Of a DNA stretch of 6,284 nt, positions 1 to 5,549 are shown piece by piece. The notes under the pieces were generated by a model that did no database searches, had not been told where the DNA came from, and saw only the letters and a list, made by a program, of their open reading frames with translations. Source of the DNA: DATKDU01 sp035512595 (GTDB lineage Bacteria > Planctomycetota > Planctomycetia > Pirellulales > Pirellulaceae); assembly GCA_035512595.1 (NCBI GenBank), contig DATKDU010000424.1, positions 1-6,284 of the forward strand, in the 5' to 3' direction. The position numbers were made by a program, and so were the translations under genes. The number at the start of each line of letters is the position of its first letter. The first letter of the stretch is position 1.

Positions 1-114
1 GACCAAGCGCTACGCCACGCCGTGCGTAGCTACGTCCATTTCTACAACCACCAACGACTGCACTCGGCGCTCGGATACCAATCCCCCGTCGAGTACGAAC
101 TACAATGCGCATGA
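1..114 (+). CDS. IS3-family transposase OrfB, C-terminal end (partial at window start)
   Basis: Reading from base 1, the frame gives 37 residues and a TGA at 112-114. The segment contains Y-V-H-F-Y-N-H-Q-R-L-H-S-A-L-G-Y and then S-P-V-E-Y, the typical C-terminal end of the DDE integrase core in IS3-family OrfB (the 'YN..R.H..LGY.SP..Y' signature). In intact elements this protein, usually made with OrfA by frameshifting, cuts and joins the IS ends. Only the tail is in the window, so intactness and the DDE residues cannot be judged. It lies just before a probable IS terminal repeat and a halved attC site, so the element seems to have landed in, or recombined with, an integron cassette array. 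Confidence 0.88.
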   Translation, partial: DQALRHAVRSYVHFYNHQRLHSALGYQSPVEYELQCA

Positions 115-148
115 CTCGCCGGTGTCCACTTTTTCGTAGGAAGTCCCA
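1..148 (+). mobile_element. 3' end of an IS3-family insertion sequence with probable right terminal repeat
   Basis: After the OrfB stop at 114, bases 122-148 (GTGTCCACTTTTTCG, then AGGAAGTCCCA) look like a right terminal repeat ending in CA, as IS3-family ends do. Its reverse complement starts TGGGACTTCC and then AAAAAGTGG. It resembles the reverse-strand end of the relic at 925, which starts TGGCAATCCC and then AAAAAGTAG. The exact edge at 148 is inferred from the terminal CA and from attC-like sequence starting just after it. Confidence 0.65.
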
Positions 149-184
149 CCTGCTTCTCCGGTCGGCCTAATTCAGGTGTTAGAC
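149..184 (+). other. Right half of an integron attC site (L' and R' boxes), left half lost
   Basis: The segment ends with the core GTTAGAC (178-184), a match to the R' consensus GTTRRRY. Before it are a spacer and an L'-like box CGGCCTAA (163-170). This L'-spacer-R' order closely resembles the end of the classical aadA-type attC (CGGCTTAA, spacer, GTTAGA). The matching R''/L'' half is missing because the IS end lies directly upstream. IntI would recombine between G178 and T179, so cassette 1 starts at 179. Confidence 0.75.
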
Positions 185-191
185 GTCACAG
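177..191 (+). repeat. Left arm of 15-bp perfect inverted repeat bounding cassette 1
   Basis: TGTTAGACGTCACAG is the exact reverse complement of 667-681. It contains the 7-bp R' core plus seven further bases inside the cassette. It touches the ribosome binding site of the DUF305 gene (AGGAGA, 190-195). Confidence 0.9.
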
Positions 192-201
192 GAGAGAGTG
201 G

Positions 202-672
202 ATGCATCCGTACAGAAATTTTGTGCTCATGATCATGGTGGCATCTATTTTGATGTTCTGCCTCATGTACCTCCATACATATCAGCTCAGCCATGTCTGG
301 TTCAGCCAAACCCGCATGTTTATGACTTTCATCATGGCGGGCTCAATGGCGTTGGTCATGCTCTTGTTCATGCGCCACATGTACAGGGACAGGCGCGCCA
401 ACCTCGCAATAGCCATCGGCAGCGTCGCATTGATTGGATTGGGAATCTGGCTTGTTCGGAGTCAAGCAACCGTCGGGGACACCGCGTGGATGAAGGCAAT
501 GATTCCTCATCATTCGATTGCCATCCTCACCAGCGAGCGTGCACATATTTCAGATCCCCGAGTGAGAAAACTCGCTGACGAAATCATCGAGGCCCAACGG
601 CGTGAAATCTCCGAGATGGAAGTGCTCATCGACGATTTAGAGCACCAGAAGACGGCAGCAGCGAAGCTGTGA
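202..672 (+). CDS. DUF305 membrane protein, integron cassette 1
   Basis: A 156-residue protein. Three hydrophobic segments at about residues 7-27, 39-57 and 68-85 predict a membrane anchor. The C-terminal half (about 93-147) matches the DUF305 helical domain: D-T-A-W-M-K-A-M-I-P-H-H with the paired histidines H103/H104, then D-P-R-V-R-K-L-A-D-E-I-I and Q-R-R-E-I-S-E-M. The DUF305 family is linked in some members to copper or other metal handling, and the N-terminal half is rich in Met and His (H25, H31, H59 and many Met). A metal-binding role is therefore plausible but not shown. The ATG at 202 is preceded by AGGAGA with a 6-nt spacer. The TGA stop (670-672) sits inside the inverted repeat that runs into the attC R'' box, a typical compact cassette arrangement. 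No promoter of its own is visible, so transcription probably comes from upstream, now possibly from the IS. Confidence 0.9.
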   Translation: MHPYRNFVLMIMVASILMFCLMYLHTYQLSHVWFSQTRMFMTFIMAGSMALVMLLFMRHMYRDRRANLAIAIGSVALIGLGIWLVRSQATVGDTAWMKAMIPHHSIAILTSERAHISDPRVRKLADEIIEAQRREISEMEVLIDDLEHQKTAAAKL

Positions 673-681
673 CGTCTAACA
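667..681 (+). repeat. Right arm of 15-bp perfect inverted repeat bounding cassette 1
   Basis: CTGTGACGTCTAACA is the exact reverse complement of 177-191. It includes the DUF305 stop codon TGA (670-672) and the attC R'' box GTCTAAC (674-680). Confidence 0.9.
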
Positions 682-690
682 ATTCCGTAA
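674..690 (+). other. Left end of the attC site of cassette 1 (R'' box), remainder truncated
   Basis: GTCTAAC (674-680) fits the R'' consensus RYYYAAC and is the exact complement of this cassette's own R' core at 178-184. It is followed by AATTC, the same five bases that follow R'' in the classical aadA-type attC. I find no clear partner L' or a good R' downstream before the IS3 relic, so the site seems cut. The right edge given here is approximate. Confidence 0.7.
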
Positions 691-737
691 GGAGCTTCCC
701 GTCAACCCCGGCAGCATGACGCTCTTGCCTTGAGCTT

Positions 738-854
738 TCAGGCGCTTGCTGGTGTTCCTGTTTGACGTGCGGTGCTGCGGTGTTGCTGCGCGCCGGCCTC
801 GGCCTGCTTGAGCACGGCGAGGATCTGGCTGTCGCTGAAACGGGATCTCTTCAG
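738..854 (-). pseudogene. IS3-family OrfA N-terminal remnant
   Basis: On the minus strand from 854, codons give L-K-R-S-R-F-S-D-S-Q-I-L-A-V-L-K-Q-A-E-A-G (854 down to 792). This is the well-known N-terminus of the OrfA helix-turn-helix protein of one IS3 group, normally starting M-K-R-S-R-F. Here the first codon is CTG rather than ATG, so the start is lost. After residue 21 the sequence leaves the family and reaches a TGA at 738-740. It is therefore a broken fragment of a protein that is normally around 90 residues long. Bases 682-791 beyond the break are of unknown origin. Confidence 0.75.
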
Positions 855-925
855 GGGAATCTCCTCGGGCCAGGCTACGAGTAAATTCCACTTTTGACTG
901 CTGCTACTTTTTGGGGGGATTGCCA
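792..925 (-). mobile_element. Left-end relic of an IS3-family element, reverse orientation
   Basis: The relic comprises the OrfA fragment (792-854), its short leader (855-890) and a terminal-repeat-like end at about 890-925. Read on the minus strand, the end begins TGGCAATCCCCCC and continues AAAAAGTAGC. It resembles the reversed end of the IS at 1-148 (both start TGG and share AAAAAGT). The two IS fragments face each other across cassette 1. The edge at 925 lies only 12 bp from the stop codon of the next gene. Confidence 0.6.
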
Positions 926-937
926 GTACGCTTTGGC

Positions 938-1621
938 CTACCCGGGTGGATCGACGACAAACTCCACCAAGCACTTCATCCGTGCGACCATCATCTTGCG
1001 CAGCCGTCTTCGTTCCGGTGAGATGAAGGCGTCAATCGTCTCCCGATCTTGTCTACCTTCCCGGAGAAGCTTCATCAATCCGTCTAAGACCACAGCTCCC
1101 CCAGATTCCTCGGGCCAGTGCAAACGGTCGTAATGTTTCGGAAAAGGAGTTTTCTCGGAGTCGAAATAGCGACGCCAGACGAAGTCCTGGGCCGAGGCCG
1201 GATGCATTACGCCAGTCAGCTCCATGGCGCCTGCAGTGGCTATCTCGGCAGGAACCATTTGCCGTTCGCCTTCGACCTCAATAGTCGGTACCCCGCCTTC
1301 CACAACAGCCAGGATGCCGAAGCGACGGCGATACTCCTGCGTAGGGATCATCGAGTGGTGCACGAAGCAATCCGCCTCCATGATTTCCTGAAAGCTGATT
1401 CGACCATCCGTGCTTACGGAACGCTCCATTCCGGCGCAGGGGTCCAAATAGAAAGTGAAGCGATGTCCGGGCTGGGTCAGTGGCAAGTGTTTGTACCAGC
1501 TATGCATGGTCGCAACATGGCCAGCAAACGCAGCCATTTGTTCATCGGTAGGTATGGAAAAGGATTGAAGGAGGTCTCGATATGCTTTTAGAGACTGCTG
1601 GCGGAGTGGATACTCCATCAT
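938..1621 (-). CDS. Conserved-looking hypothetical protein, 227 aa, downstream of the kinase
   Basis: I do not recognise a named family. The protein has no signal peptide or membrane segment and looks soluble and cytoplasmic. Residues 35-64 are dense in polar and aromatic residues: H35, then M-H-S-W-Y-K-H-L-P-L (39-48) and F-T-F-Y-L-D-P (55-61). A second such patch is D84, H88-H89 and Y97-R-R-R-F (97-101), and a third is W149-R-R-Y-F (149-153) with K162, H163 and H168-W169. Such clusters could form a metal or active site, but that is inference. There are two consecutive ATGs (1621 and 1618); a G-rich stretch 6 nt upstream (GGGGG at 1628-1632 region on the minus strand) acts as a ribosome binding site. 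The gene lies 66 bp after the kinase stop on the same strand, with no strong terminator between them, so co-transcription is likely. Its 3' end abuts an IS relic. Confidence 0.75.
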   Translation of the reverse strand: MMEYPLRQQSLKAYRDLLQSFSIPTDEQMAAFAGHVATMHSWYKHLPLTQPGHRFTFYLDPCAGMERSVSTDGRISFQEIMEADCFVHHSMIPTQEYRRRFGILAVVEGGVPTIEVEGERQMVPAEIATAGAMELTGVMHPASAQDFVWRRYFDSEKTPFPKHYDRLHWPEESGGAVVLDGLMKLLREGRQDRETIDAFISPERRRLRKMMVARMKCLVEFVVDPPG

Positions 1622-1687
1622 GAGATACCCCCTAGTCGGCCAGGAAGATGTGTGAACCGCCCCGGGAATCCCGTGTGATCCCCCCGC

Positions 1688-3667
1688 TCAGGAACGCCCC
1701 ACGCACAACGCCCGGTAGCTGGTGGCATTGCCGAGACGGGTCGCGGACCGGTAGCCATTGACGAGGTGGATGAGCCAGGCCCCGTCGGAACCTTCCTTCG
1801 TGCCGCTCAAGAACCAAATCGAGGTCAGGCGGAACAGGGGCGAGATTTTGCAGGTCAGTCCCCTTCCGCAGTCCGCCCTGCCTGCGCCCGGCCGATCGTG
1901 GATCGCCGCCAGTTCGTCGAGGCTCGGCAAACGCATGCCCTTGCCCCGACAGTAGGCATCCGCTGCGTTCCAGTCGATATCGCGGCCGTTGTCCGACTGC
2001 GTCCAAACCAGCCCGGTCCGGGTGTCGCGCAGGCGGCCGTTGCCGAGATCGACGAAGCCGCCGTTGGCCGGGGCTTCTTCGGTCTCGGGCTCTTCTTCCC
2101 ATGTCGCCGCCTCCATTAGCTCTCTCGAAGCCCTCTCGATGATTTCCATATCCGCAGGGGTGGCCGCGGCCCAAGTGGCTTGGTCTCGCTTGTCCAGCGC
2201 GTTCCTCAGTGCGCGGACCAGCAGCTCGTCCGGCGTACCGGTGACCACCAGCTTCTCCTGCTGCTCGAACGCCTTGATCGCCTCCACCGTGCGCGTATCG
2301 GCCTCGCCGCTTTCCGCCACCCGGTAACCGAGATCACTCAGGTAACTCTGGATCGTCCTGATCCGCTCGATTTCGCGCTGGGCGTCGCCGGTTTGGGCGA
2401 GGCGCGCCTGCTCTTCGAGCTGGATCTGCCGCTGGCTGGCCTCGCCGGCGTGCCTGCCTTGCGGCCAGCGAGCAAGATACTGGGCGTAGCTCCCGGCCTC
2501 GTCGGCCTGTTGCGCCTGCTGCCAGGCCACGGCCTCTTCCTGCGCCGCCGCATCGGCCCCCTCCCGTTCTTCCGCGGCGATCTGGCCCTGCCGCCACTCG
2601 AGTACCGCCCAACCACCTCCGGCAAGCAGAAGGATGGCCGCCAAGGCGCCCAGCAGTTTGCCGTGGCCCTCCCTGGGGGAAGCCGAGCGAGATCGGATGT
2701 CCTGGGCACTCGACGACGGTTGAGGCGTGGTGCTCGCCGTTGGTCCGTTGGGCCTCTGGGCGGCAGGAGGGGCCTGCTTCGAAGCAGCAGCAGGGCTCCG
2801 TTCCGCTGGCATCGCCCCTGGGGCCCCTGTCGGCTGGGTTGGCACTGGTTCGGCAAGGCTGGCGCGCAACGCCTGGACAAACGCCGAGGCGGTCGGCCAG
2901 CGGTCCTCAGGGCGCTTGGCGAGGGCGCGGGCGATCACCTGCCGGGCGCGCTCGGGCAGATGCTCGAGCGGCGGCATCGGAAGCGGCGCACTGACGTGCT
3001 TGAACATCACCGCGTAGGGCGTGTCCGCATCGAAGGGCAGCAGCCCGGTCAGCCACTGGTAGACGATGATGCCCAGCGCGTAGATGTCGGCAGGCGGGCC
3101 GACCGCCTCGCCCTTGGCCTGTTCCGGGGCCATGTACTGCGGCGTGCCGAGCGAAGCGCCGGTCTGCGTCAGCCGGGTCGTCCCCTCGAGCATGGAGGCG
3201 ATACCGAAATCGGCGACGTAGCACTCGCCGCGTTCGCCCAACAGGACGTTCTGCGGCTTGAGATCGCGATGGACGATGCCGTGCGAATGGGCGAAATCGA
3301 GCGCATCGGCAATCTTCGCCAGGTAGTCCAGTCCGACATCGCGCTGCAGCGCACCGTTCTCCATCCACTCCCCGAGGTGTCCACCCTTGACCAGCCGGAG
3401 CGCCATCCAGGGCTGACCCTCGTCGATGCCGTTGGCGTACAGTGGGACGATGTGGGTGTGTTCGAGCCTGGCGATGACGCGCGCTTCGCGCACGAAACGC
3501 TCGACGAAGCCAGGCTGGTCGAGCAGGTCCTCGGGCAGGACCTTGAGCGCTACCGTGCGGTCGAGCGCGTGCTCGTAGGCACGGTAGACGGTGGCCATGC
3601 CGCCCCGCCCGAGTCGGGAGACGATCTGGAAACGGCCGAATGTTTGGCCATCGACGATCTGAGCCAT
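1688..3667 (-). CDS. Transmembrane Ser/Thr protein kinase with peptidoglycan-binding-like and DUF1566 domains
   Basis: A 659-residue protein. Residues about 12-268 form a complete PknB/Hanks-type kinase: glycine loop G-R-G-G-M-A-T-V-Y (20-28), ATP-binding lysine K42, helix-C E61, catalytic loop H-R-D-L-K-P-Q-N (133-140; D135 catalytic), D-F-G (153-155), G-T-P-Q-Y-M-A-P-E (174-182) and D194. It phosphorylates Ser/Thr in the cytoplasm. A Pro/Ala/Ser-rich linker (about 270-335) precedes one membrane helix (338-356). The outer part holds a charged, probably helical stretch with Y-L-A-R-W-P-Q-G-R-H-A (397-407), a peptidoglycan-binding-like helical segment (about 434-490, with Y-L-S-D-L-G-Y and D-T-R-T-V-E-A-I-K-A-F) and a DUF1566/Lcl C-terminal domain (about 537-657). 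That domain has T-G-L-V-W, A-D-A-Y-C and R-L-P-S-L-D-E-L and four cysteines (573, 600, 606, 655) that could form disulfides. The topology suggests an envelope sensor that controls the kinase. The ATG at 3667 has only a weak ribosome binding site (GGGA 3-4 nt upstream). Confidence 0.93.
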   Translation of the reverse strand: MAQIVDGQTFGRFQIVSRLGRGGMATVYRAYEHALDRTVALKVLPEDLLDQPGFVERFVREARVIARLEHTHIVPLYANGIDEGQPWMALRLVKGGHLGEWMENGALQRDVGLDYLAKIADALDFAHSHGIVHRDLKPQNVLLGERGECYVADFGIASMLEGTTRLTQTGASLGTPQYMAPEQAKGEAVGPPADIYALGIIVYQWLTGLLPFDADTPYAVMFKHVSAPLPMPPLEHLPERARQVIARALAKRPEDRWPTASAFVQALRASLAEPVPTQPTGAPGAMPAERSPAAASKQAPPAAQRPNGPTASTTPQPSSSAQDIRSRSASPREGHGKLLGALAAILLLAGGGWAVLEWRQGQIAAEEREGADAAAQEEAVAWQQAQQADEAGSYAQYLARWPQGRHAGEASQRQIQLEEQARLAQTGDAQREIERIRTIQSYLSDLGYRVAESGEADTRTVEAIKAFEQQEKLVVTGTPDELLVRALRNALDKRDQATWAAATPADMEIIERASRELMEAATWEEEPETEEAPANGGFVDLGNGRLRDTRTGLVWTQSDNGRDIDWNAADAYCRGKGMRLPSLDELAAIHDRPGAGRADCGRGLTCKISPLFRLTSIWFLSGTKEGSDGAWLIHLVNGYRSATRLGNATSYRALCVGRS

Positions 3668-3975
3668 TGTCCCGAGACCCCTCGCCCCTGTCGCCTACTT
3701 CCGCGGCAAACCGAGCATACGCGGTTCGGGTAGCGGACGTAGTACTTGGCGGGGAAGAAATTTGGCGTCAGGGGCAGTCAGAGAGCCTTTCCAAACGACC
3801 GCTTCTGGCCGAATTGCGACGCGGGCCGGCCAGCAGCGCACAAGGCGTACCTTCAGCACGGTTGCTACTGCCCGGTGCGCCGGACGCCAGCTCGTGAAAA
3901 GTTGGCCTGTCATTGGATGGACGACCCAGAGCAGCTCCGCAGGGCTCGTGTCCTTCCACGGACTGTCCGGGATAA
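3668..3975. other. Intergenic stretch without a convincing gene; contains the kinase upstream region
   Basis: Open frames here on either strand lack family features and overlap one another, so I call none. Just upstream of the kinase start is a short dyad, AACCG (3709-3713) and CGGTT (3722-3726) with an 8-nt gap. On the minus strand a TATGCT in the gap could serve as a -10 box, but I find no good -35. The part at about 3768-3900 is neither kinase leader nor recognisable IS and may be a decayed element. Confidence 0.4.
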
Positions 3976-4107
3976 CGGCCCACCTTGGACACCGACGCAC
4001 AGCTACGCTGCGTCGTCAGACGCTGCATCGACTACTACAACGAGCACCGGGGCCACACCAGCCTGGGGCACCATTCCCCGGCACGATTCGAAGCGGTAGG
4101 ATGCTAA
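3976..4107 (+). pseudogene. IS3-family transposase C-terminal remnant
   Basis: The frame opens after an in-frame TAA (3973-3975) and runs to TAA at 4105-4107. It contains C-I-D-Y-Y-N-E-H-R-G-H-T-S-L-G and then H-S-P-A-R-F-E-A, the end of an IS3-type integrase core (the same signature as at 1-114, but clearly a different element by sequence). There is no upstream start or catalytic core, so it is a fragment. It lies on the plus strand just before the second block of cassettes and ends 70 bp before a halved attC site. This matches the pattern at the window start. Confidence 0.75.
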
Positions 4108-4113
4108 CCATGG

Positions 4114-4149
4114 GGTTTCAACGAAACCGGGTGAGGATCCCCGCGGGGA
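4114..4149 (+). repeat. Two adjacent perfect hairpins between the IS relic and the attC half-site
   Basis: The first is GGTTTC-AAC-GAAACC (4114-4128), a 6-bp stem with a 3-nt loop. The second is the perfect 12-bp palindrome TCCCCGCGGGGA (4138-4149). No T-tract follows, so a classical intrinsic terminator is not supported. It could be the structured end of the lost element or a transcription barrier after the transposase relic. Confidence 0.55.
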
Positions 4150-4176
4150 GAGGCTATCGTGTTCTCTGATGTTGTA

Positions 4177-4208
4177 TCGGCCCGCGGCCGCTTAACGCGG
4201 CGTTGGGC
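4177..4208 (+). other. Right half of an attC site preceding cassette 2
   Basis: The segment ends with GTTGGGC (4202-4208), a full match to the R' consensus GTTRRRY. It is preceded by an L'-like CGGCCGCTTAA (4185-4195) and a spacer, the usual end of an attC site. No R'' (RYYYAAC) belonging to it is found upstream before the IS3 relic, so the left half is lost. Cassette 2 begins after G4202. Confidence 0.72.
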
Positions 4209-4215
4209 GTAACCG
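4202..4215 (+). repeat. Left arm of 14-bp perfect inverted repeat bounding cassette 2
   Basis: GTTGGGCGTAACCG is the exact reverse complement of 4575-4588. The first seven bases are the attC R' core and the rest lies inside the cassette, upstream of the DUF3147 start at 4222. Confidence 0.9.
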
Positions 4216-4221
4216 ACCGTC

Positions 4222-4572
4222 ATGTGGCAGATCGTCGCTAAGGTCGCTGTCACGGCGGCAGTTGTGGTGGCTGTCTCGGAAATCGCGAAACGCAGCACCT
4301 TGTGGGGCGCTGTCCTGGCCTCGCTGCCACTCACGTCTCTGCTGGCGTTCATGTGGCTCTACGCAGAAACGGGAAACACACAGCGCATCGCTTCTCTTGC
4401 CCAGAGCATTTTCTGGCTGGTGTTGGCGTCTTTGCCGTTGTTTCTGGTGCTTCCCCTGCTGTTGCGGTCAGGTTGGCCCTTTTGGCCCAGCCTCGCCAGC
4501 GCGTGTGTCGTCACCGTCGGTGCATACTTTGGCCTCGTCTGGGTATTGGGCCGATTTCATGTCCAGCTATAA
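4222..4572 (+). CDS. DUF3147 family small membrane protein, integron cassette 2
   Basis: A 116-residue very hydrophobic protein with about four predicted membrane helices: residues 3-22, 27-47, 61-81 and 89-109. The pattern V-A-V-S-E-I-A-K-R-S (16-25), then G-A-V-L-A-S-L-P-L-T-S-L-L-A (29-42), W-L-Y-A-E-T-G-N-T (45-53) and S-I-F-W-L-V-L-A-S-L-P-L-F-L-V-L-P (62-78) is the typical DUF3147 sequence, at the usual family length. The function of this family is unknown; it sits in the inner membrane. The ATG lies 14 nt after the attC core and lacks a clear Shine-Dalgarno sequence, so translation may be weak or coupled. The TAA (4570-4572) is followed after 2 nt by the right arm of the cassette inverted repeat. 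Confidence 0.9.
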   Translation: MWQIVAKVAVTAAVVVAVSEIAKRSTLWGAVLASLPLTSLLAFMWLYAETGNTQRIASLAQSIFWLVLASLPLFLVLPLLLRSGWPFWPSLASACVVTVGAYFGLVWVLGRFHVQL

Positions 4573-4574
4573 GG

Positions 4575-4588
4575 CGGTTACGCCCAAC
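4575..4588 (+). repeat. Right arm of 14-bp perfect inverted repeat bounding cassette 2
   Basis: CGGTTACGCCCAAC is the exact reverse complement of 4202-4215. The last seven bases (4582-4588) are the R'' box of the following attC site. Confidence 0.9.
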
Positions 4589-4647
4589 AAGCGGTCCCAG
4601 CCGACGGTCCCGCTTCGCGGGCCCGCGGCTGAACTGCAGCGTTCGGC
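4582..4647 (+). other. Complete attC recombination site of cassette 2 (66 bp)
   Basis: The order is R'' GCCCAAC (4582-4588), L'' arm ending CAGCCG (4598-4603), an internal hairpin CCCGC-TTC-GCGGG (4609-4621), L' arm CGGCTG (4626-4631) and R' GTTCGGC (4641-4647). The L''/L' arms are perfectly complementary over 6 bp, and the extension GTC(C)/GAAC leaves one extra base on the L'' side, as in folded attC sites. R' deviates from GTTRRRY at one base (C4644), but that base belongs to the next cassette, whose own R'' carries the matching change. The 66-bp length fits short attC sites. Confidence 0.87.
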
Positions 4648-4665
4648 GGCAGGAGGGCTTCCGGG

Positions 4666-5523
4666 GTGGGTCCAACGCGGGGACACCCGATGAGCAACGG
4701 GAACACGAGCGAAGATCCCGACGCGAAGGCCACGGACGAGGAGGTGCTGAAACGGGAGCGATACGAGCTGCTCCAACGCTTGGAGGACTGGCTGGAAACG
4801 CCGATGCTGGTTCTCGCGTTCGTGTGGCTGGCGCTGTTGGTCGTGGAGTTGATTCGGGGCGAGAGTCTGCTGTTCTACATTCTCGGCACGATGATCTGGG
4901 TCGTCTTCATTCTCGATTTCGCTGTGAAGTTGGTCCTGGCCCCGGACAAGGGCGATTACCTCAAGGGTAACTGGCTGACCGCCATTTCGCTGCTGCTCCC
5001 CGCGCTGCGGATCTTCCGCGTCTTCCGTGCGTTTCGACTTCTCCGCGTGGCCAGCACGGGGCGGGGGTTGCGGCTGGTCCGCGTCGTCAGTTCGCTGAAC
5101 CGAGGGATGAAGGCGCTGGGAGCGAGCCTGAGCCGACGGGGCTTCGGGTATGTGATCGCCCTCACAGTGCTGGTCACGTTCGCCGGCGCAGCCGGGATGT
5201 ACGCTTTCGAGAACGAGGCACCCGGCGGCCCGAACAGCTACGGCGAGTCGCTGTGGTGGACCGCCATGATCATGACGACGATGGGCTCGCAGTACTGGCC
5301 GCAGACGGCCGAGGGGCGTGTACTGTGCGTCTTTCTGGCGCTGTATGCCTTCGGTGTCTTCGGCTACGTGACCGCGGCGCTCGCCACCTTCTTCGTCGGC
5401 CGCGACGCCGATAGTATCGACGCCGAATTGGCAGGGGCAAAACAACTGGCCGTGCTCCGGGATGAGGTGATCGCCTTGCGCGATGAGATCCGCGCCCTGT
5501 CGCGACAACCGCCGGGGTTGTGA
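4666..5523 (+). CDS. Voltage-sensor ion channel (ion transporter family), integron cassette 3
   Basis: A 285-residue protein of the six-helix ion-transport family (PF00520-type) that acts in the inner membrane. S1 is at about 47-63, S2 at 72-91 and S3 at 103-113. S4 has arginines at every third position (R115, R118, R121, R124, R127), a classic voltage sensor. S5 is at 162-182, the pore helix at about 195-204 and S6 at 218-243. A charged C-terminal helix, likely coiled coil, spans about 249-280. The filter reads T-T-M-G-S-Q-Y-W-P (204-212) instead of the potassium-channel T-V-G-Y-G, so selectivity is uncertain. I chose the GTG at 4666 because AGGAGG (4651-4656) lies 9 nt upstream. The ATG at 4690, eight codons later, is an alternative. 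The gene starts 18 nt after the attC core and its own attC begins 26 nt after the stop. At 999 bp this is a fairly large cassette. Confidence 0.9.
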   Translation: MGPTRGHPMSNGNTSEDPDAKATDEEVLKRERYELLQRLEDWLETPMLVLAFVWLALLVVELIRGESLLFYILGTMIWVVFILDFAVKLVLAPDKGDYLKGNWLTAISLLLPALRIFRVFRAFRLLRVASTGRGLRLVRVVSSLNRGMKALGASLSRRGFGYVIALTVLVTFAGAAGMYAFENEAPGGPNSYGESLWWTAMIMTTMGSQYWPQTAEGRVLCVFLALYAFGVFGYVTAALATFFVGRDADSIDAELAGAKQLAVLRDEVIALRDEIRALSRQPPGL

Positions 5524-5549
5524 AACGTCTTCGAGGGACATGAAGGCAC

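Noticed and set aside
760..766. GTTTGAC as the R' end of a complete attC for cassette 1
   Set aside because: It matches the consensus only with one change, no paired L''/L' arms are found between it and 674, and no gene follows it in the cassette direction.
1118..1591. Plus-strand open frame of 157 codons opposite the 227-aa gene
   Set aside because: The minus-strand frame is longer, has a good ribosome binding site and a plausible operon position; the plus frame shows no motif.
1626..1690. Terminator between kinase and 227-aa gene
   Set aside because: Only a 4-bp stem (CGGG-AAT-CCCG) is present and no T-run follows.
938..3667. Kinase and 227-aa gene as reverse-oriented integron cassettes
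   Set aside because: No R' or R'' cores or attC arms are seen on either strand at their borders (about 926-940 and 3668-3780).
2180..3733. Long plus-strand open frame of 517 codons
   Set aside because: It runs antisense across the kinase gene, is rich in Arg/Leu/Gly as expected of a GC-rich shadow, and has no family features.
3695..4000. Minus-strand open frame of 101 codons upstream of the kinase
   Set aside because: There is no recognisable domain, no clear ribosome binding site, and it overlaps the transposase relic on the other strand.
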